NCBI RefSeq assembly: GCF_014898815.1
Contig: NW_026515543.1
Location: forward strand, 558,001-622,000
Direction of reading: 5' to 3'
DNA: 64,000 nucleotides
Source of the DNA: Panonychus citri
Lineage: Eukaryota > Arthropoda > Arachnida > Trombidiformes > Tetranychidae
In this document: one piece after another, positions 1 to 12,475 of the stretch
Numbering within the stretch: position 1 is the stretch's first letter
Layout of the letters: each line of letters opens with the position of its first letter
The notes under the pieces: generated by a model
What the model saw: the letters and a program-made list of their open reading frames with translations, nothing else
What the model was told of the DNA's origin: nothing
Database searches by the model: none
Position numbers and translations under genes: made by a program

Positions 1-122
1 CATGTACTCATATATTCATTTTGGTAACAAATTAATAGTAAACTAACTCTTCATTTCTCTTTCTCTCTTTTTATTCTATTCTATTTTATCCCTTTTCTTT
101 CTCTTTCCATCCTCCTGTTTAG

Positions 123-196
123 GTCCTTTTCCATTGGGATATAACATGGTAGATGTAAAACCCAAAATCATCTCAAGCAAGATTCATCTGGGATAA
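123..196 (+). CDS. possible terminal coding exon, gene off the left edge
   Basis: A pyrimidine-rich tract of about 60 bp ends in TTTAG at 118-122. The sequence after it reads open for 23 codons (from the third base of the exon: PFPLGYNMVDVK...) to a TAA at 194-196. The codons are more mixed than in the surrounding AT-rich DNA. I do not recognise the peptide. Pyrimidine tracts are common here, so this may be chance. If real, it is the last coding exon of a plus-strand gene whose body lies left of the window. Confidence 0.2.
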
Positions 197-685
197 TTAA
201 TACATGGTGTAAATTAATAAAGCCATTGGAATAAATAACAAGCCTGTAAGGTATCACACTCTTCTCGTACACTTTCAACCAGAAATTGTGGTTTTTCTGC
301 TGAGAGGTGAACTCATACCATGGCTAACACCCTCATCATTACTATTACTTATAATAGCGTTCAGATTTTTGGATTGTTGATTAAAGTGATCAAATAATGA
401 GGAAATAGAGAGAGAGAGAGAGAGAAAAAGGAGAAGAGAAAAACTTACAGTGCAATTAATTTCTCTTAGGAATCAAGTTTCTTCTTACCTGATGACAAAA
501 GTTTCGTTGGATACAAAAGAAAAGATGAGTGAGAACAAAAAAGCAAAAAGGAAAATGAGAAGATGATAATAATCAGAAATGAACAAATCCTACAAAATAA
601 TCATAAACAATCACTAGAAACATTTATACACATAAATTCATACAAAGTCCTGAAATATAAATGAAAAGAAGCAAAAAAAGCCTAC
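197..685. other. spacer with exon-like minus-strand frames
   Basis: No gene can be supported. On the minus strand about 255-330 reads open with coding-like codons (EKPQFLVESVREECDTLQ), but I could not join it in phase to the exon-like frame at 686-750. A short AG tract lies at 408-424. Confidence 0.3.
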
Positions 686-750
686 CAACAACAATCTCCC
701 ATGGAGCTGTCAATGATACAACGTTTTTTAGCTTCTTCATCAGCCACCAT
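686..750 (-). CDS. possible first coding exon, unidentified gene
   Basis: The minus strand has an ATG at 750 followed by 21 open codons (MVADEEAKKRCIIDSSMGDC...) and a GTAGGC donor beginning at 685, leaving two bases for the next exon. The composition (acidic and lysine-rich, mixed third positions) is coding-like. No downstream partner exon in phase was found towards the left edge. I do not recognise the peptide. Confidence 0.25.
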
Positions 751-3700
751 CGTATAACTCACTCATCATCTGATCGTGTAACCTTTTCCAATGCAAATAA
801 CTTGCAACAAATTTAATTTCTATCTCATCAATCAACAGAACTCTTTTTTTTCTATTCTCTCTCTCTTCTTAAATTGATAAAAAACCCCAATGAACATGAA
901 GTTACACTGAGAGAAACATAAATTCTGTAAAGAATCTGATTGATTGTTATAGTATTTTACTTCTCTATTTGTAATTAGATTCCCTGTGTTCTCAAATTCA
1001 AATGTTGCTCTCTCATCTCATCTCTCTCTCTCTCTCTCTCCATGTGTATGCTAATTATCAACCCCGGACGTAAACACTTTTACCTCTACCACCATCAGAA
1101 CCACTTCCAAAAAAATAATCTATTTACATGTTAACTCAACTAGCCCCAAGAGCTTAGTAATTTTTTTCCTTCATCATCTGTCTCTTGCTCTTCTTACAGT
1201 CTTCAGCTCATTTTCATGTAATAGTATATGCATAACAAATATCCACAGAAAGTTGACTTATATTTGCCCAAAGATATTAACTGAACATGATTGCTGACAA
1301 GTAACTGAGAACATGAAGAAGAAGAAGAAAAAAAATGAGTTAGAAAATAGAATTTAAAATAGTTTTCGAATATAGTTTTTCTCTTTTTCTTTCTGACAGT
1401 TGATGTAAGCAATACCTCTTGTTAGATAATAACAAATACAGAGAGAAAAAGAGTAAAAAGTAAATTCGAAACTAAAACCATCAAAATTAACTCTAAAGAG
1501 ACTCTAATTCATTTGCTAGAGAAAAAACAACAACACCTTAGATATTAATTACCTTTGAAGAGAACAGAAAAATTAGAGATATGAATCTGAATTTCTGTCG
1601 AAAGTGTGAGACAAGAGAGATTAGATAATTTCCTCTTAAATGATGAAATATGGTGTTGAAATAGATCATATCTCCTTCATCATCACCTCAAAGTTTAATT
1701 TCGCCAAGTTAATTGACAATTTAGTTACCGAATACCAAGTAAAATGTTAATTTGCTCACCTCAGGTTTAACATGGATACTAATCAGTCCAAGTTGATGTT
1801 ACCTTGATTTTGAAAGTATCTCAATGCCATGGCCATGATGTTTGATTATCGCTGATGATAATTGTTTACACAAATTGATTGTTCACAGTTTCATTTACTA
1901 TCTGGATTTTTTCAAAGTATCTTATGGAAAACTATTCAACCTGTTGAACGATTTTCTTCAGGTAAAACCATTCATCTTCTATGTAAACTCTTAGCATAAC
2001 TTTTTGATCCAAATCTTTGTTGAATAATAATCAACAGAGAGCGTAAAGAAAGAAAGAAAGAAGAGAAGAGAGAGAGAGAGAGAGATACATTATCATTAAA
2101 TTGTGTTCTCTTTTCTTCTTCATCTTCTTTGTGAACTTGTTCTAAATCAGAAGTTGATATGGAACAGAAATTCGTATACACTCATTGATAATCATGGAGA
2201 TTATATGTTGATATAGATTCTGTATGAATACTCTGCTGAATACCTCCTATATTCATGACTGGATATCATGAATTTTATCAACTTGAACAGCAACTTGTGG
2301 CTTTTTCCTTCTTTGGTTAACTGTTGTTGGTTTACTATTCCAATCAATCTGTTTACCTCAACCAAATACAATCTCATCCATCCATTGATCCATTTCTAAA
2401 TCCTCATAACAACCAAGGATAATACATGGTAATCATTTTAATCTAATCACGAAGATGAAATTAATAACGGATTTCCCTCTCCACCAATTGATCAGCTGAT
2501 TTAAACTGATATTATTTCCCTCCAATTGAATCCAGATCATCACAAATCAACATGATAATCTCAACACAATTCATTGACACACATTCTCAATGAATCATCA
2601 TCATAACCATGAATATTATTACATCATGTATTCATTTGAATCTTTTTTAATTCAATTGTATGAATACATATCAATAGATTCATTCCTATACTAAAATTTA
2701 ACTTTAATCTAAATGATTTAGTTTAACATTCAAATTGTTTACTAAAACAGGAAAAAAAAATTACCCAACATAATTACTCCCGATACTAATTCCCTGCAAA
2801 GTTAATTGTAAAACTCATTACGATGAAGTAGAAAAAAAAAATCAAAGTTAAATCAGTGAGAAAAAAATAGTTTTCAATGATTAACTTTGTCTCTCTTAAA
2901 CTCTCACTCCCATTAACCAATGTAACTCTCAATTGAATTAATTTTAATTAGAGAAAACATTGTCAATCATTTTAATCACCTTTAAAAATAACTAACCAAT
3001 TAACTTTTCTCGGTTATCATCATCTTGTTACCCTAATTAAATGATGACAACATCTTAACAACAAATCAATTGCAATAGTAAACCTAATTACCACTAAATC
3101 CTAATGACAGAGGGAAGGAAAAGTTTTCAAATTGTGTTAATCAAAACAGTTCAATCAGTTAATTACTTTCAATTGGTAATAACAGTTTTTATTTAACTAT
3201 AAAAATTGATTCAAATGAATTAAAAGTAATCAACTTGGTAATCATATGCAAACAAACAAACAATCAGTGATGATTTTGATCACTTGATCGGTGGGAAGGA
3301 AAACTTTTTCCTCCTCTTCCTGACTCCAATTTACTATTAATACCATGAAAATGGCTCCCACTTGATGATAATGAATGAAGATTAACTATAAAAAAAAATT
3401 TACTAGGATAATTTTCACTGAAATAATTGAATAAAATTATGCAAATATAATGTCCAATGATTTACTAAGGATAACTGGATTTCCAGTGATATTTATGAGA
3501 CATTGAGGACTCATTCACGTTGATATTTATTATTATGAGTACAACAATTTACTCCCACTCATATTTTATCAACATCCTCATCATCATCTAATGTATTTTC
3601 ATTCAAACATTTTCATCTTATAATATTTTATATTCACATGAATATATTTACTCAAAATGATCAATTGAAAAACTGGACTTTGTTATGATTATGATTTTAA

Positions 3701-4895
3701 TCATTGTTGTTAAAAGTTGTCATCATTTTTAAACTTAATTATGATTATATGAATTTTAGAAAGCAAATCAATTATGTTAATTAACAATTAACTTAATCAC
3801 AATTTGGGTTTAACTTTTATTAATATCAAATCAATTGAGAATCAAATTGATTTGGTGATGAAACATTCACTTGAAATTGATTCACCTAAAAAGTTTTACA
3901 AACAATTTACATTTGAAAACTTTTTTTTTTTACTCTCAATGATTAATGAATGAATAGTAAAAAGAAATAGCTTCAAGTGATTAACTAATTAAGTTAAACT
4001 ATTAAATACTTTAAATACAATAATCTCATGGGAAGATTATAATACAAAAAACTAACAACATTTCCAATTGAAATTGACCCAATCTAATTTACTTGGAATA
4101 ATTTAATTCCATGTTTAATTGTGTCCACTGATGATTGTTATCAATTCTCCCTTGTTTTTCATTAACAATCTAATTGATTTGATTCAATTCCAATTGAAAT
4201 TAACTAACAAAACAAGAATTATATTATCTTGAGCTATGGAAATCGAATTAATTTATTCTCTCTTTTTTTTTATATTCTTTTCTAATAGTAATCTACCTTT
4301 CTAATCATCATCATCATCGGAATAAGGATACATCTTAATACAAGGAAAAGCTTAATTGTAATAATCGTAAAAATTGTCTGTCACATTAATAAAATAACCA
4401 TTAACCTCAATGGTCCAAGATCAAATTGCTTACGATTGTAAGTTAATAGGAAATTAAATTATCCATTGATAACAATAATAATCTAAATCCTCTTAAGACA
4501 GCTGATGATGATCCTTTAAAGTGTCTTGAACATGTTTACCATCAATTATCATCCTTTTGTTATGTTACATCACCTTAAATTGTTTACCATCAATGATAAT
4601 TAACATTGTATTATAAGGAAAATGATGAGATGCTAATCAAAAGTAACTCATTTTATCCGAAACATTTTCTTGTACAACTAATTAGAGTAAATCTAACAGG
4701 TAATAGATTCTAATTGATAACTCGTTAACCCTTTGGTAACCGGACCAAATTAACTTGAATTTTACAGATTAAGTTGACCTTTTAGGTGATGGTCAAGTCG
4801 CTGAACAGAATTACCGTTTTCTATTAGTTGGTCACTAATTTCAATTCAACTACGAAAAGATTATTACTTGTAAGAATATAATTCGATGGCCTTTC
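751..4895. other. AT-rich non-coding stretch
   Basis: Very AT-rich DNA dominated by variants of AACAATTAA, TTGATTGTTG and ATCATCATC, with short TC or AG tracts (for example 1021-1040 and 2067-2085). No open frame here has coding-like codon use on either strand. It may be intergenic or lie inside a long intron. Confidence 0.6.
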
Positions 4896-4940
4896 TTGAT
4901 ATTGTTCTCAGAGAACTGTCCAATTCCTCTCGTTGAACAT

Positions 4941-5219
4941 ATGAAATGTCACCAAATGAGCTTCGAGTTATTCTTGCACTGGAACTTTCAGTTCTCGTTT
5001 CAGTTTTTTTTCCGCAAACAGAATCTACATGATAATCTATTAGAAATATTTTTCTGTTCCAAATTCTTTAATCAACTGTACAGAGAGAGAAAAATACTAG
5101 TGAATAATGTCAGAATTCTGGACAGATATTTACAGAATTTGGAAACAGACAGTTTTCACCAAACGATTGAAGTTCATTTCTATCTTGTCAAAGTTTCGAT
5201 CAAAATTCTGTTAATGTGA
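4941..5219 (+). CDS. hypothetical ORF, unidentified
   Basis: An open frame of about 93 codons from the first in-frame ATG (MKCHQMSFELFLHWNF...) to a TGA at 5217-5219; it is also open a little further upstream. The peptide is rich in Phe, Asn and Leu, with no clear domain, signal peptide or membrane segment. Base composition is slightly richer in GC than the flanks. It may be a decayed gene fragment or a chance frame. Confidence 0.18.
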   Translation: MKCHQMSFELFLHWNFQFSFQFFFRKQNLHDNLLEIFFCSKFFNQLYRERKILVNNVRILDRYLQNLETDSFHQTIEVHFYLVKVSIKILLM

Positions 5220-5502
5220 ATATATTATATACATATAGGGATAGAAAAAGCGTGAAAAAATTTCGCCTAATTGATTATGTGAATAAACTGCTAACCGATA
5301 TGCTAACCAATGATTAATCAACAATCAACGTAAATATGAAATTAATATTATCACCATGGTATGAATGGAATTGAATATCTCTCGGTAAACTTGAGTGGAA
5401 CAATTTGATAACAATTAACTCATTGATTATTAACAACATTCCAGATTCAATTGGGATGAAAACTTCATATACATTTTGATGGTAAAAAGGGTGAAAATTG
5501 AT

Positions 5503-5754
5503 TCATTGATAATCAACAATACAAAAAGTGAATGAATGGAAAATGAGAAGCAAGAATGTTGGATACAAATTACTATGATAAATTAATTTTCCAATAAATA
5601 AAATACACAATAAACTGTTAGTAAATTGAGTTAATATAAGAATACACCTTCCACCCACCACTGAGAGATGAGGATGAGTATTAACAATAGATAATAATGA
5701 AAATACCAATAGAGTTACTATTAGAAGAGAAATAATTTCAAAGGTAAATCTCAT
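5503..5754 (-). CDS. hypothetical ORF with N-terminal signal-like segment
   Basis: The 83-codon frame begins MRFTFEIISLLIVTLL and continues hydrophobic to about residue 25, which looks like a secretion signal. It then reads NTHPHLSVVGGR. A GTGTAT at the GGR codon could be a weak donor; beyond it the translation becomes low-complexity. This is compatible with the first exon of a small secreted or neuropeptide precursor, but no second exon was found. The identity is unknown. Confidence 0.2.
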   Translation of the reverse strand: MRFTFEIISLLIVTLLVFSLLSIVNTHPHLSVVGGRCILILTQFTNSLLCILFIGKLIYHSNLYPTFLLLIFHSFTFCIVDYQ

Positions 5755-5819
5755 GGGAACAAAATATGGAATATAAATTTTAATCTATTCCCATGTATCA
5801 TATTATCATCACCAATCGA

Positions 5820-6115
5820 CTACGTGACTTAGTCATCGTCATCATCATCTTGGGCCTTTTTATCATCATCATCATCACCTTTCACCTTTTTATGGGTCAG
5901 TCCCTTTTCCCTTTGCAAGTATTTCCATGTACATGATGATGATGATGATAACCTAACTCTCCAAACCTGAGCCATTAGGGTCTAGGTTGCAATCGACATG
6001 CAAGGTTAAGGGTCCACCTTGTAAGTATTTTCTCAAGGCCAATGGAGCAAATTATTACTTCCGCTTTGTTGTTGCATCCATCGGAACCGGAAAAGAGTAT
6101 TATTTCAAATGGTAA
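5820..6115. other. GC-richer island, exon or promoter candidate
   Basis: This stretch is clearly richer in GC than its surroundings and reads open on both strands. Plus strand: about 53 codons to about 6110, including PPCKYFLKANGANYYFRF, followed by GTAATC. Minus strand: a frame ending in an acidic tail (KGDDDDDKKAQDDDDDD, then stop). A perfect GTAAGTAT donor-like site occurs inside it on the plus strand. It lies directly upstream of the signal-peptide ORF at 5503-5754, so it may be that gene's promoter or 5' exon. The strand cannot be decided by eye. Confidence 0.3.
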
Positions 6116-9100
6116 TCCTAACAAACCTTTACCTTCATTTTGTTCATCAATGAAATTACCTTTAGGTTTTGTATTATTAATAATAATATTTGTCTTATTT
6201 GTTATTATACCTTTTGAATGATTGATTGATTGTTAACTATTAGATTTGGTTGATTAGTTTCAAGTGTAAATGAGAAACAATTTGATTGTTAGTTTAGGTT
6301 AAATTAGGTTAACAATATGGATCATTTATTTTCCTTCATTTATTTTTTTTTTTCATTTGATTTTACAATTTATGTTGATCAACTTTTATTATTTTCTTGC
6401 TTCGGGAAAAATGATTCTCGTTGATTTGATTTGATTGTTTGGTTTTGTTTACATTTAAATCAAACTCTCAATGTTCAATCATATTTACTAATATTAACTT
6501 CAATCAATCAATAGTTTTACCTTTGATTAGTTGATTAGGTTAACCCAATTGTATATATTGTATGATTAAAATGAACAATCAACCAAAGTGAAAATTATAT
6601 CCTTGTAAATTTGTTTGATTCCCTCTCGAACTGGAAACTTACTCAACAATTAAATTATTACTGAAAGATAATTTCTATCACCATTAAACTTAATTGTAAC
6701 GGTTATTGTTAATCATGATAATGATTATAATCAACAGATTATTATTATTATTAACATTATTTTATTCAAGTTACATGAAATTGTAATAATAACAAAACTT
6801 ATTTAGATTGTAACTCCCAGCAATTTATTATAATTCCCTGTGAATCAGTTAATTGTAAATCAGTATTAAGCTTGAAAACAAAGAGACACAGTTGAGAAAT
6901 TGATTGTTATCATAATGATGAAGATGATAATAAACAATGATAATCACAGTTAAGAGCAATTAAGAGTTTGAATGAGTGAGAAAAACTTTTAATGTTCAAC
7001 TTGAAGATGAGGAAGAAAAAAAAATCTCATTGAAACACTTTCACTCCAATCATCATTTTTATCTCCATCCTCATCTTCATCATCAACCTTTTGATTATGA
7101 TGAAGATGATAATGATTATCATCATTCAATTAACATGAAAAAAGGATCAACAAGATAAAGATGAAGATGCAAAGAGATGATTATAAAAAAAAGGTAATAA
7201 TCATTTCTATGTAAATTTATTACTCAATTACGATCAAATTTTTGAGAAGAAAAAAATTATTTGATCAGTTAATTTAATTCCGTTTCCTTCCTTAATTACC
7301 TAATATAAATTTTCACCTTGAGATCATCTTAATCATCATAATTATCTTAATTGTAATCATAATTATCATAAATCTTAATAAAACAAAGTTTCTTGATCAT
7401 ATAATCATTGTAAGTTTTTTAATATTAACCTTTCAGATTTAAATTAAACTACTACTATTGGATAATTAATTGTTTCACTCAATTAATATGTTTACCTTGA
7501 TTAAATTAAATTCAGCATATTGATTGTTGATTAATTTCTGATAATTGATACTCATTGAAAACTTTTCAAGTGTAACAATCAAACTAATCATAAAACTTTT
7601 GATTACACTCAAAAAGTTTGACAAAATTTAATCCATTTCAATTTCAATATTTATTATTACATTTCTATGAGTAAATTGTAATACTAAATTGTTATTATCA
7701 AGTTAATTAATATCCAAAGGTAATTAAAAGATAATCACTCCATTGATAATAATTGCAACCCTTTAATTGGAAACCTTTTCTCAATTAGATCCACTTTTAA
7801 CTTGAGTTAATTGAAATATAATATATGTTACAATTAAGCCTTTTTTTTATTTACTTTGCCATTAAATTATCAAAATAATATTTGTAATCAAATTAAAAGT
7901 TGATTATGATGATGTTGAATTAATTAATTGAATGAAATTGATTAATTCCAGCAACTAAATTGTTTGCTTTTGTATCCAAAATCATCACAATTTGTATAAT
8001 ATAAACAAGATAGAAAGTGAATCTTGAATTGAAATTGAAAATTGATACAACAATTATTGTTAATTGTTCATAAATTGTTATGTCATGAAAGTTATTACAG
8101 TAATCATTGAAAATCCCATGAAAGTGATAATAACTTTTTATTTGTACACATAAAAAGCTTGGACATTGGTCAGTTTCATATTAATATGAGTCCTTCCCAG
8201 TTGATTGTTGTATTTAAATGTTAATATTGTTATTAAGACACATTTGTTTATCTCAAGTGGTCCCAAGATGATGAGGATGAAGATGAAGATGAGGATGATA
8301 ACTAACCTATTAAATGGATAACATTGAAGGTGTCTAATGTTTGAATTAATAGCATCTAATAACAATCAAATTAAGGTTACAATCAGTTTCGTTTTTTTTG
8401 ATTATCCAACACCAATGGAAATTTATTCCTGTGGAAATTTTTTCTTTTTATTATCATTTCTCTTTCAGTCTCAAATAATTTATTACACTCTCATTGTAGG
8501 TTAATTGTTCACCTAAATTGCTGTTAAATTGTTTTCTCTGCGCCTTATAAAATGGATTAACAATTAGTAATATATTTGAGATTAGCTGAAAGTTAATAAA
8601 TCTTTTCATTTCAATTTATCAATGAAAAGGTTTACACTTTGATTTATATATATTTCAACTTTTTGTTGTGACATTAAAAATTGTCCAACAATTTGTTTAC
8701 CAATTTTCATTGATTGCTGTTCACATTTATCTCTGTTTCTTAATTGTTACAATTTCTTACCATTGATTATCATACAATTGTTTGTATACTCGCTTAGTTG
8801 GTTAATAATGTGATGATAATCATTTGACAAGCTAAATAATGTTTCAAATCACTAGTGTTGTGGGTTAGTGTTTTTCCATGAGAAGCAAAAGTTTAGTAAG
8901 AAAATAGAAAGAGATTTTTCATCATTATCATCTCTTCATTATAATCATCCTCATCATCATCATCATCATCATCTTGTGGATCATTGTTAACACGATCAGG
9001 ATGATGATGTTGATAAAAAAAAGAAAGAGAAAGAAAGAAGACTAAATTTACTTCTAAAACGATTTCTAAGGCAAAATGATCTTTTTCCAAGAAACACTCT

Positions 9101-9358
9101 CTCAAAATCTCCTCCCTTCATCATCATCATCATCATCTTCTTCTTCCTCCTCCTTCTCTTCACCTCTCCCACCTTAGTGAAGCCAAAGTCGAATTGGAGA
9201 AAGAGATGAAAAGATGAGAACTCATTTATCTAACTTTTCTCTTTCTCTGCTCTTTAACATCCCATTTTCACTCTTGTAAATACAATGATGATGTACAATT
9301 GCACATCATCATCATCTTCTTCTTCCTCATCATCATGATACTAGATTCCAGGAATCGG
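6116..9358. other. AT-rich non-coding stretch
   Basis: Low-complexity AT-rich DNA with ATC/GAT triplet runs (for example 8953-8973 and 9117-9137). Open frames here are runs of Asp, His, Ile or Ser codons from triplet repeats and are not credible genes. Confidence 0.55.
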
Positions 9359-9582
9359 TTAACCAGAATATAGTTTGCAAAAGGCCTTAATGTAAGATCG
9401 ACCCTTGTACAGGTCGCAACAAATTAGCTTGTATCCTTTTTCCAGAATACAATCATTTCTTTTCATCTTCCATTCAAAATGCTCCTTGATTATGATAATA
9501 ATGATGAAGATAATGATGATAAAGGAGAGAGAGAGACGGCAAAGCAATAAGAAACAGAAGATAACTTTCTTTTTCCAGTTCA

Positions 9583-9583
<1 letters not shown>
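9359..9583 (-). CDS. hypothetical small Cys-containing ORF
   Basis: A 74-codon frame: basic N-terminus (MNWKKKVIFCFLLLCR), a long isoleucine-rich hydrophobic segment partly made by triplet repeats, a KR dibasic pair near residue 42, then a short tail with four cysteines (CILEKGYKLICCDLYKGR) and a stop after LYSG. The layout resembles a tiny secreted peptide precursor. However, the same DNA also looks like the 5' leader of the plus-strand exon at 9620, which I favour. Confidence 0.2.
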
Positions 9584-9614
<31 letters not shown>

Positions 9615-9619
9615 AGTAA

Positions 9620-9702
9620 ATGAAGGTTAGAAGCTCAAAGTTCACCAACAAACTTTTCTCTCTATCGCCCAAAAGTGACCTGAAGACCCGAGAATGGGAT
9701 TG
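9620..9702 (+). CDS. probable first coding exon of an unidentified gene
   Basis: The ATG at 9620 lies just after a TC tract. It opens a 27-codon frame (MKVRSSKFTNKLFSLSPKS, then DLKTREWDW) that ends at a consensus donor GTAAGC (9703), leaving two bases for the next exon. The codons are mixed and basic/serine-rich, unlike the repeat-derived frames nearby, and the 260 bp upstream are GC-richer, as expected for a 5' leader. I do not recognise the protein. No second exon in matching phase was found, so a long first intron is implied. Confidence 0.4.
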
Positions 9703-10356
9703 GTAAGCAAAGAGAGTCTAAAAAAAGAACCTAAAATCTCAGATTTACTATAAACGGAATCGATGGGAGGAGAGTCCTTGCCGTCATCATCATCATCATC
9801 ATTACCATCATCATCCCTATGAGAACTTTTTTTTAATGTAGATCTTTTTAGTCCATGTTAGTTATATTTACCTTTGCAATTGGTTTTCTTTTTGTCAATC
9901 AAAACGAACCCTTAAAAAATATGTTCGCTTTTTTTACCATCAATTTGCTATCGTCAATTTACATAAACTGACGGGTTTCGAGTTGGCCTTTTCCATAGAA
10001 AGTCCGTTAGTTAACCTTGAGATCGTTTTCTAGGACAATTAAAGCCTTTAGTGTCCAGATCCTGGTTTCTTTTTACCTATGGGAGAAAAAAAAAGAAACC
10101 ATATTTCTCCTTATGAAGCAAATTGTCAATGGATATTATATTTTTCTAAGTGTAACAATAATAATACCATAGGATTATCTTCATCTTCATCATCCTTATC
10201 ATCTTTAAAAGGCTACCGATAACATTGCGTTCCCAAGCTTTTTTTTTGCTTCGGGTTTTTCCTAGAAAATGGCCTAGTCTCTTTTTCCTCTTTCTTTTTT
10301 GTATGGTTTCCTTTTTTATCTCTCCCTTTCTCTTCCTTATCTCTTTCTCTCCTTCT
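9703..10356 (+). other. stretch with one unexplained open frame
   Basis: Mostly non-coding. A stop-to-stop plus-strand frame of about 63 codons runs from roughly 9843 to 10034, without a useful ATG; its end reads LTGFELAFSIESPLVN before a TAG. TTTTTAG at 9846-9852 could be an acceptor. I cannot tell whether this is an exon. Confidence 0.25.
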
Positions 10357-10433
10357 GGTCAACCTTGACCCAAATTATTATCGTCATGGTCAAGGTTATG
10401 AGATAATACTGACCATCGGTGTGAATGGTCAAG
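10357..10433. repeat. cluster of GGTCA-type inverted repeats
   Basis: GGTCAACCTTGACC at 10357-10370 is a perfect palindrome. Its right half CCTTGACC (10363-10370) is matched in inverted orientation by GGTCAAGG (10388-10395). TGACCA (10410-10415) and TGGTCAAG (10426-10433) follow. Four related elements fall in 77 bp. The AGGTCA/TCAAGG core resembles nuclear-receptor half-sites, so this could be a regulatory element or a cruciform/hairpin. Confidence 0.5.
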
Positions 10434-12435
10434 AGTGAGGGAGAGACAGAGAGGAAATCGCTCTCAACTGTTAAGCGGAAATATAAGTTTAAAATTTTGT
10501 TTCACTTTAAAAAGTCACTAAATTGTTGATTAACTCAATCAACAATTGATCATTATCAAGTTAAGATTCTTAATCTAAAGCTAAATCATCAAGATCGGTC
10601 ATCTAATCATCAACAATTACACGGCCATTTTGTTTTCCCCTTAAAACTTGTTATGATTAATCATCTTAAACAACAATCAAAAATGACAAGCATAACAAAA
10701 TGGATCAAGTTGATTGTTCACTGATTTGTTGATTAGTTTATCAACTAGATAATAATTAACCTCCTAACTCCCAATAACATTGTTTTTTATAAAGGTAAAA
10801 ATCAATTGTAACAATTAATAGCTACAATCAAAATAAACAACAATACTCTTAATTCAATGATAAGTAGGCTAATCCAGATAATGATTAGTTGATTAACTGA
10901 ATAACAAAGTTGATTAACAGCTAATCTGATTTTGAATAAGAGGCTTCTCATTTCTAGGAAACGGAAGAGGAAAAAAGGTGAGATTAGAAAATAAAGAGAT
11001 AACAAAATGAGAAGAAAAAAATGTATATATTATCATCTTCATCTTCATCTTCATCTTCATCTTCAGCCTCATCTTCAGCCTCATCATCATCATCATCATC
11101 ATTTTTTCCCCTGATCATCATTGTAAAAAATGGTAAAGGAAAAGTTTTAACAGATTGAATTATGTTTTTTTTCATACTATTGAAATAAATTGTTGAAAAT
11201 TCCTGGAAAATGGTAATGGATAAGATATTGAAGATAAAGATGATGATGATGATGAAAACTACATTACCCACCGCATGCTCTTCATCATTATCATCCACCC
11301 CACTCCACCCTAACTTTTATCATCCTCTTCCTCCTACATCAGTTATAATCTCAATTTATTACATGAATTATCATCAAGTGACAATGTTTCCTTCATGAAA
11401 CTTTTTCCTCTAATTTTGTTTCGTTTACAACAATCAAACAAGAAAAACAATCAAAGGATAAACAATCAAATTAATCAATACTAATCACTTTGAGAGATGA
11501 TAATTATAATCAAAATTTCCGATCATACGATTTCAAATGAAATTCTAGAGGAAAACTCAGAATTTTTCTCTCTCTCTCTCTCTCTCTTCATGTAAATCAT
11601 ATTCTCTATCTCTTTGAATTATTCACAATTACTTTTAATAGGGAACAATATAAACAACAGTTCAATAAATTACGATTTTATAGATATCGTTCATCTGGAA
11701 GAGGAAAAAGTTCTGATAAAATTGAGAAAGAAAAAAATATGAACATGAATTATTGCTTTTCCATTTTGACTTTATATTCTTGTCCATTGGTTAGTATTAG
11801 ATGTTGATTGTTGAACAATTGAATTTAAATTGCTATAAATAACATATTTTAATATCATCTTCAAGTAAATCACACTTATTCACACTCGAATAGTTCACAA
11901 AACAGTTATTAGAACATTTCAAGTTCGATAAAAAAAGAAGTTTTTTTCCCAAACTTATTATTAACATTTCTCATTCTATGTTAATCTTTTCAACTCTCTC
12001 AAAGTGATAATAAAAAACAATATCAACTTGAATTGAGATTAAATCTTTACCCTTGATAATTTAACAATTTCAATTGTAAGTTGGTCATTTAATTGTTTAC
12101 CTCACAATTTACAACTTATTTACAATGCAATTGATTACAAGTTGTTGTTGTTATTTTTTAAACAATCTCATGATAATCAAAACTTTCATTTGATTATATT
12201 CAAGGGTTGAATTTAAAAATAAAATATTGCAGCTAAATTGTTGAGCAATTGATTAGATTGCTGTTGTCATTTGAATTGAAAACAATCAATATATTACATA
12301 AGATTTAAATGATAACCGATGATAATTTAAGTCATTGTAAATCAGGCTTACAATTGAATCGGATTTAGATCTGAATCCCTTGTTGAATGTTAATGCAACA
12401 ACAATTTGAATTTACTTTTTTTTCATCCCAATAAG

Positions 12436-12474
<39 letters not shown>
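12436..12474 (+). repeat. (ATC)13 microsatellite
   Basis: An uninterrupted triplet tract of about 13 units. Confidence 0.9.

Positions 12475-12475
<1 letters not shown>

Noticed and set aside
255..330. Minus-strand open stretch resembling a tubulin/Misato-like VREECD..LQ segment
   Set aside because: The resemblance covers only about ten residues, the following residues do not continue the match, and no usable splice sites frame it.
10914..11398. Met-rich, Asp/Glu-rich and Ile-rich frames
   Set aside because: Produced by ATC/GAT triplet repeats on both strands; no splice or start context.
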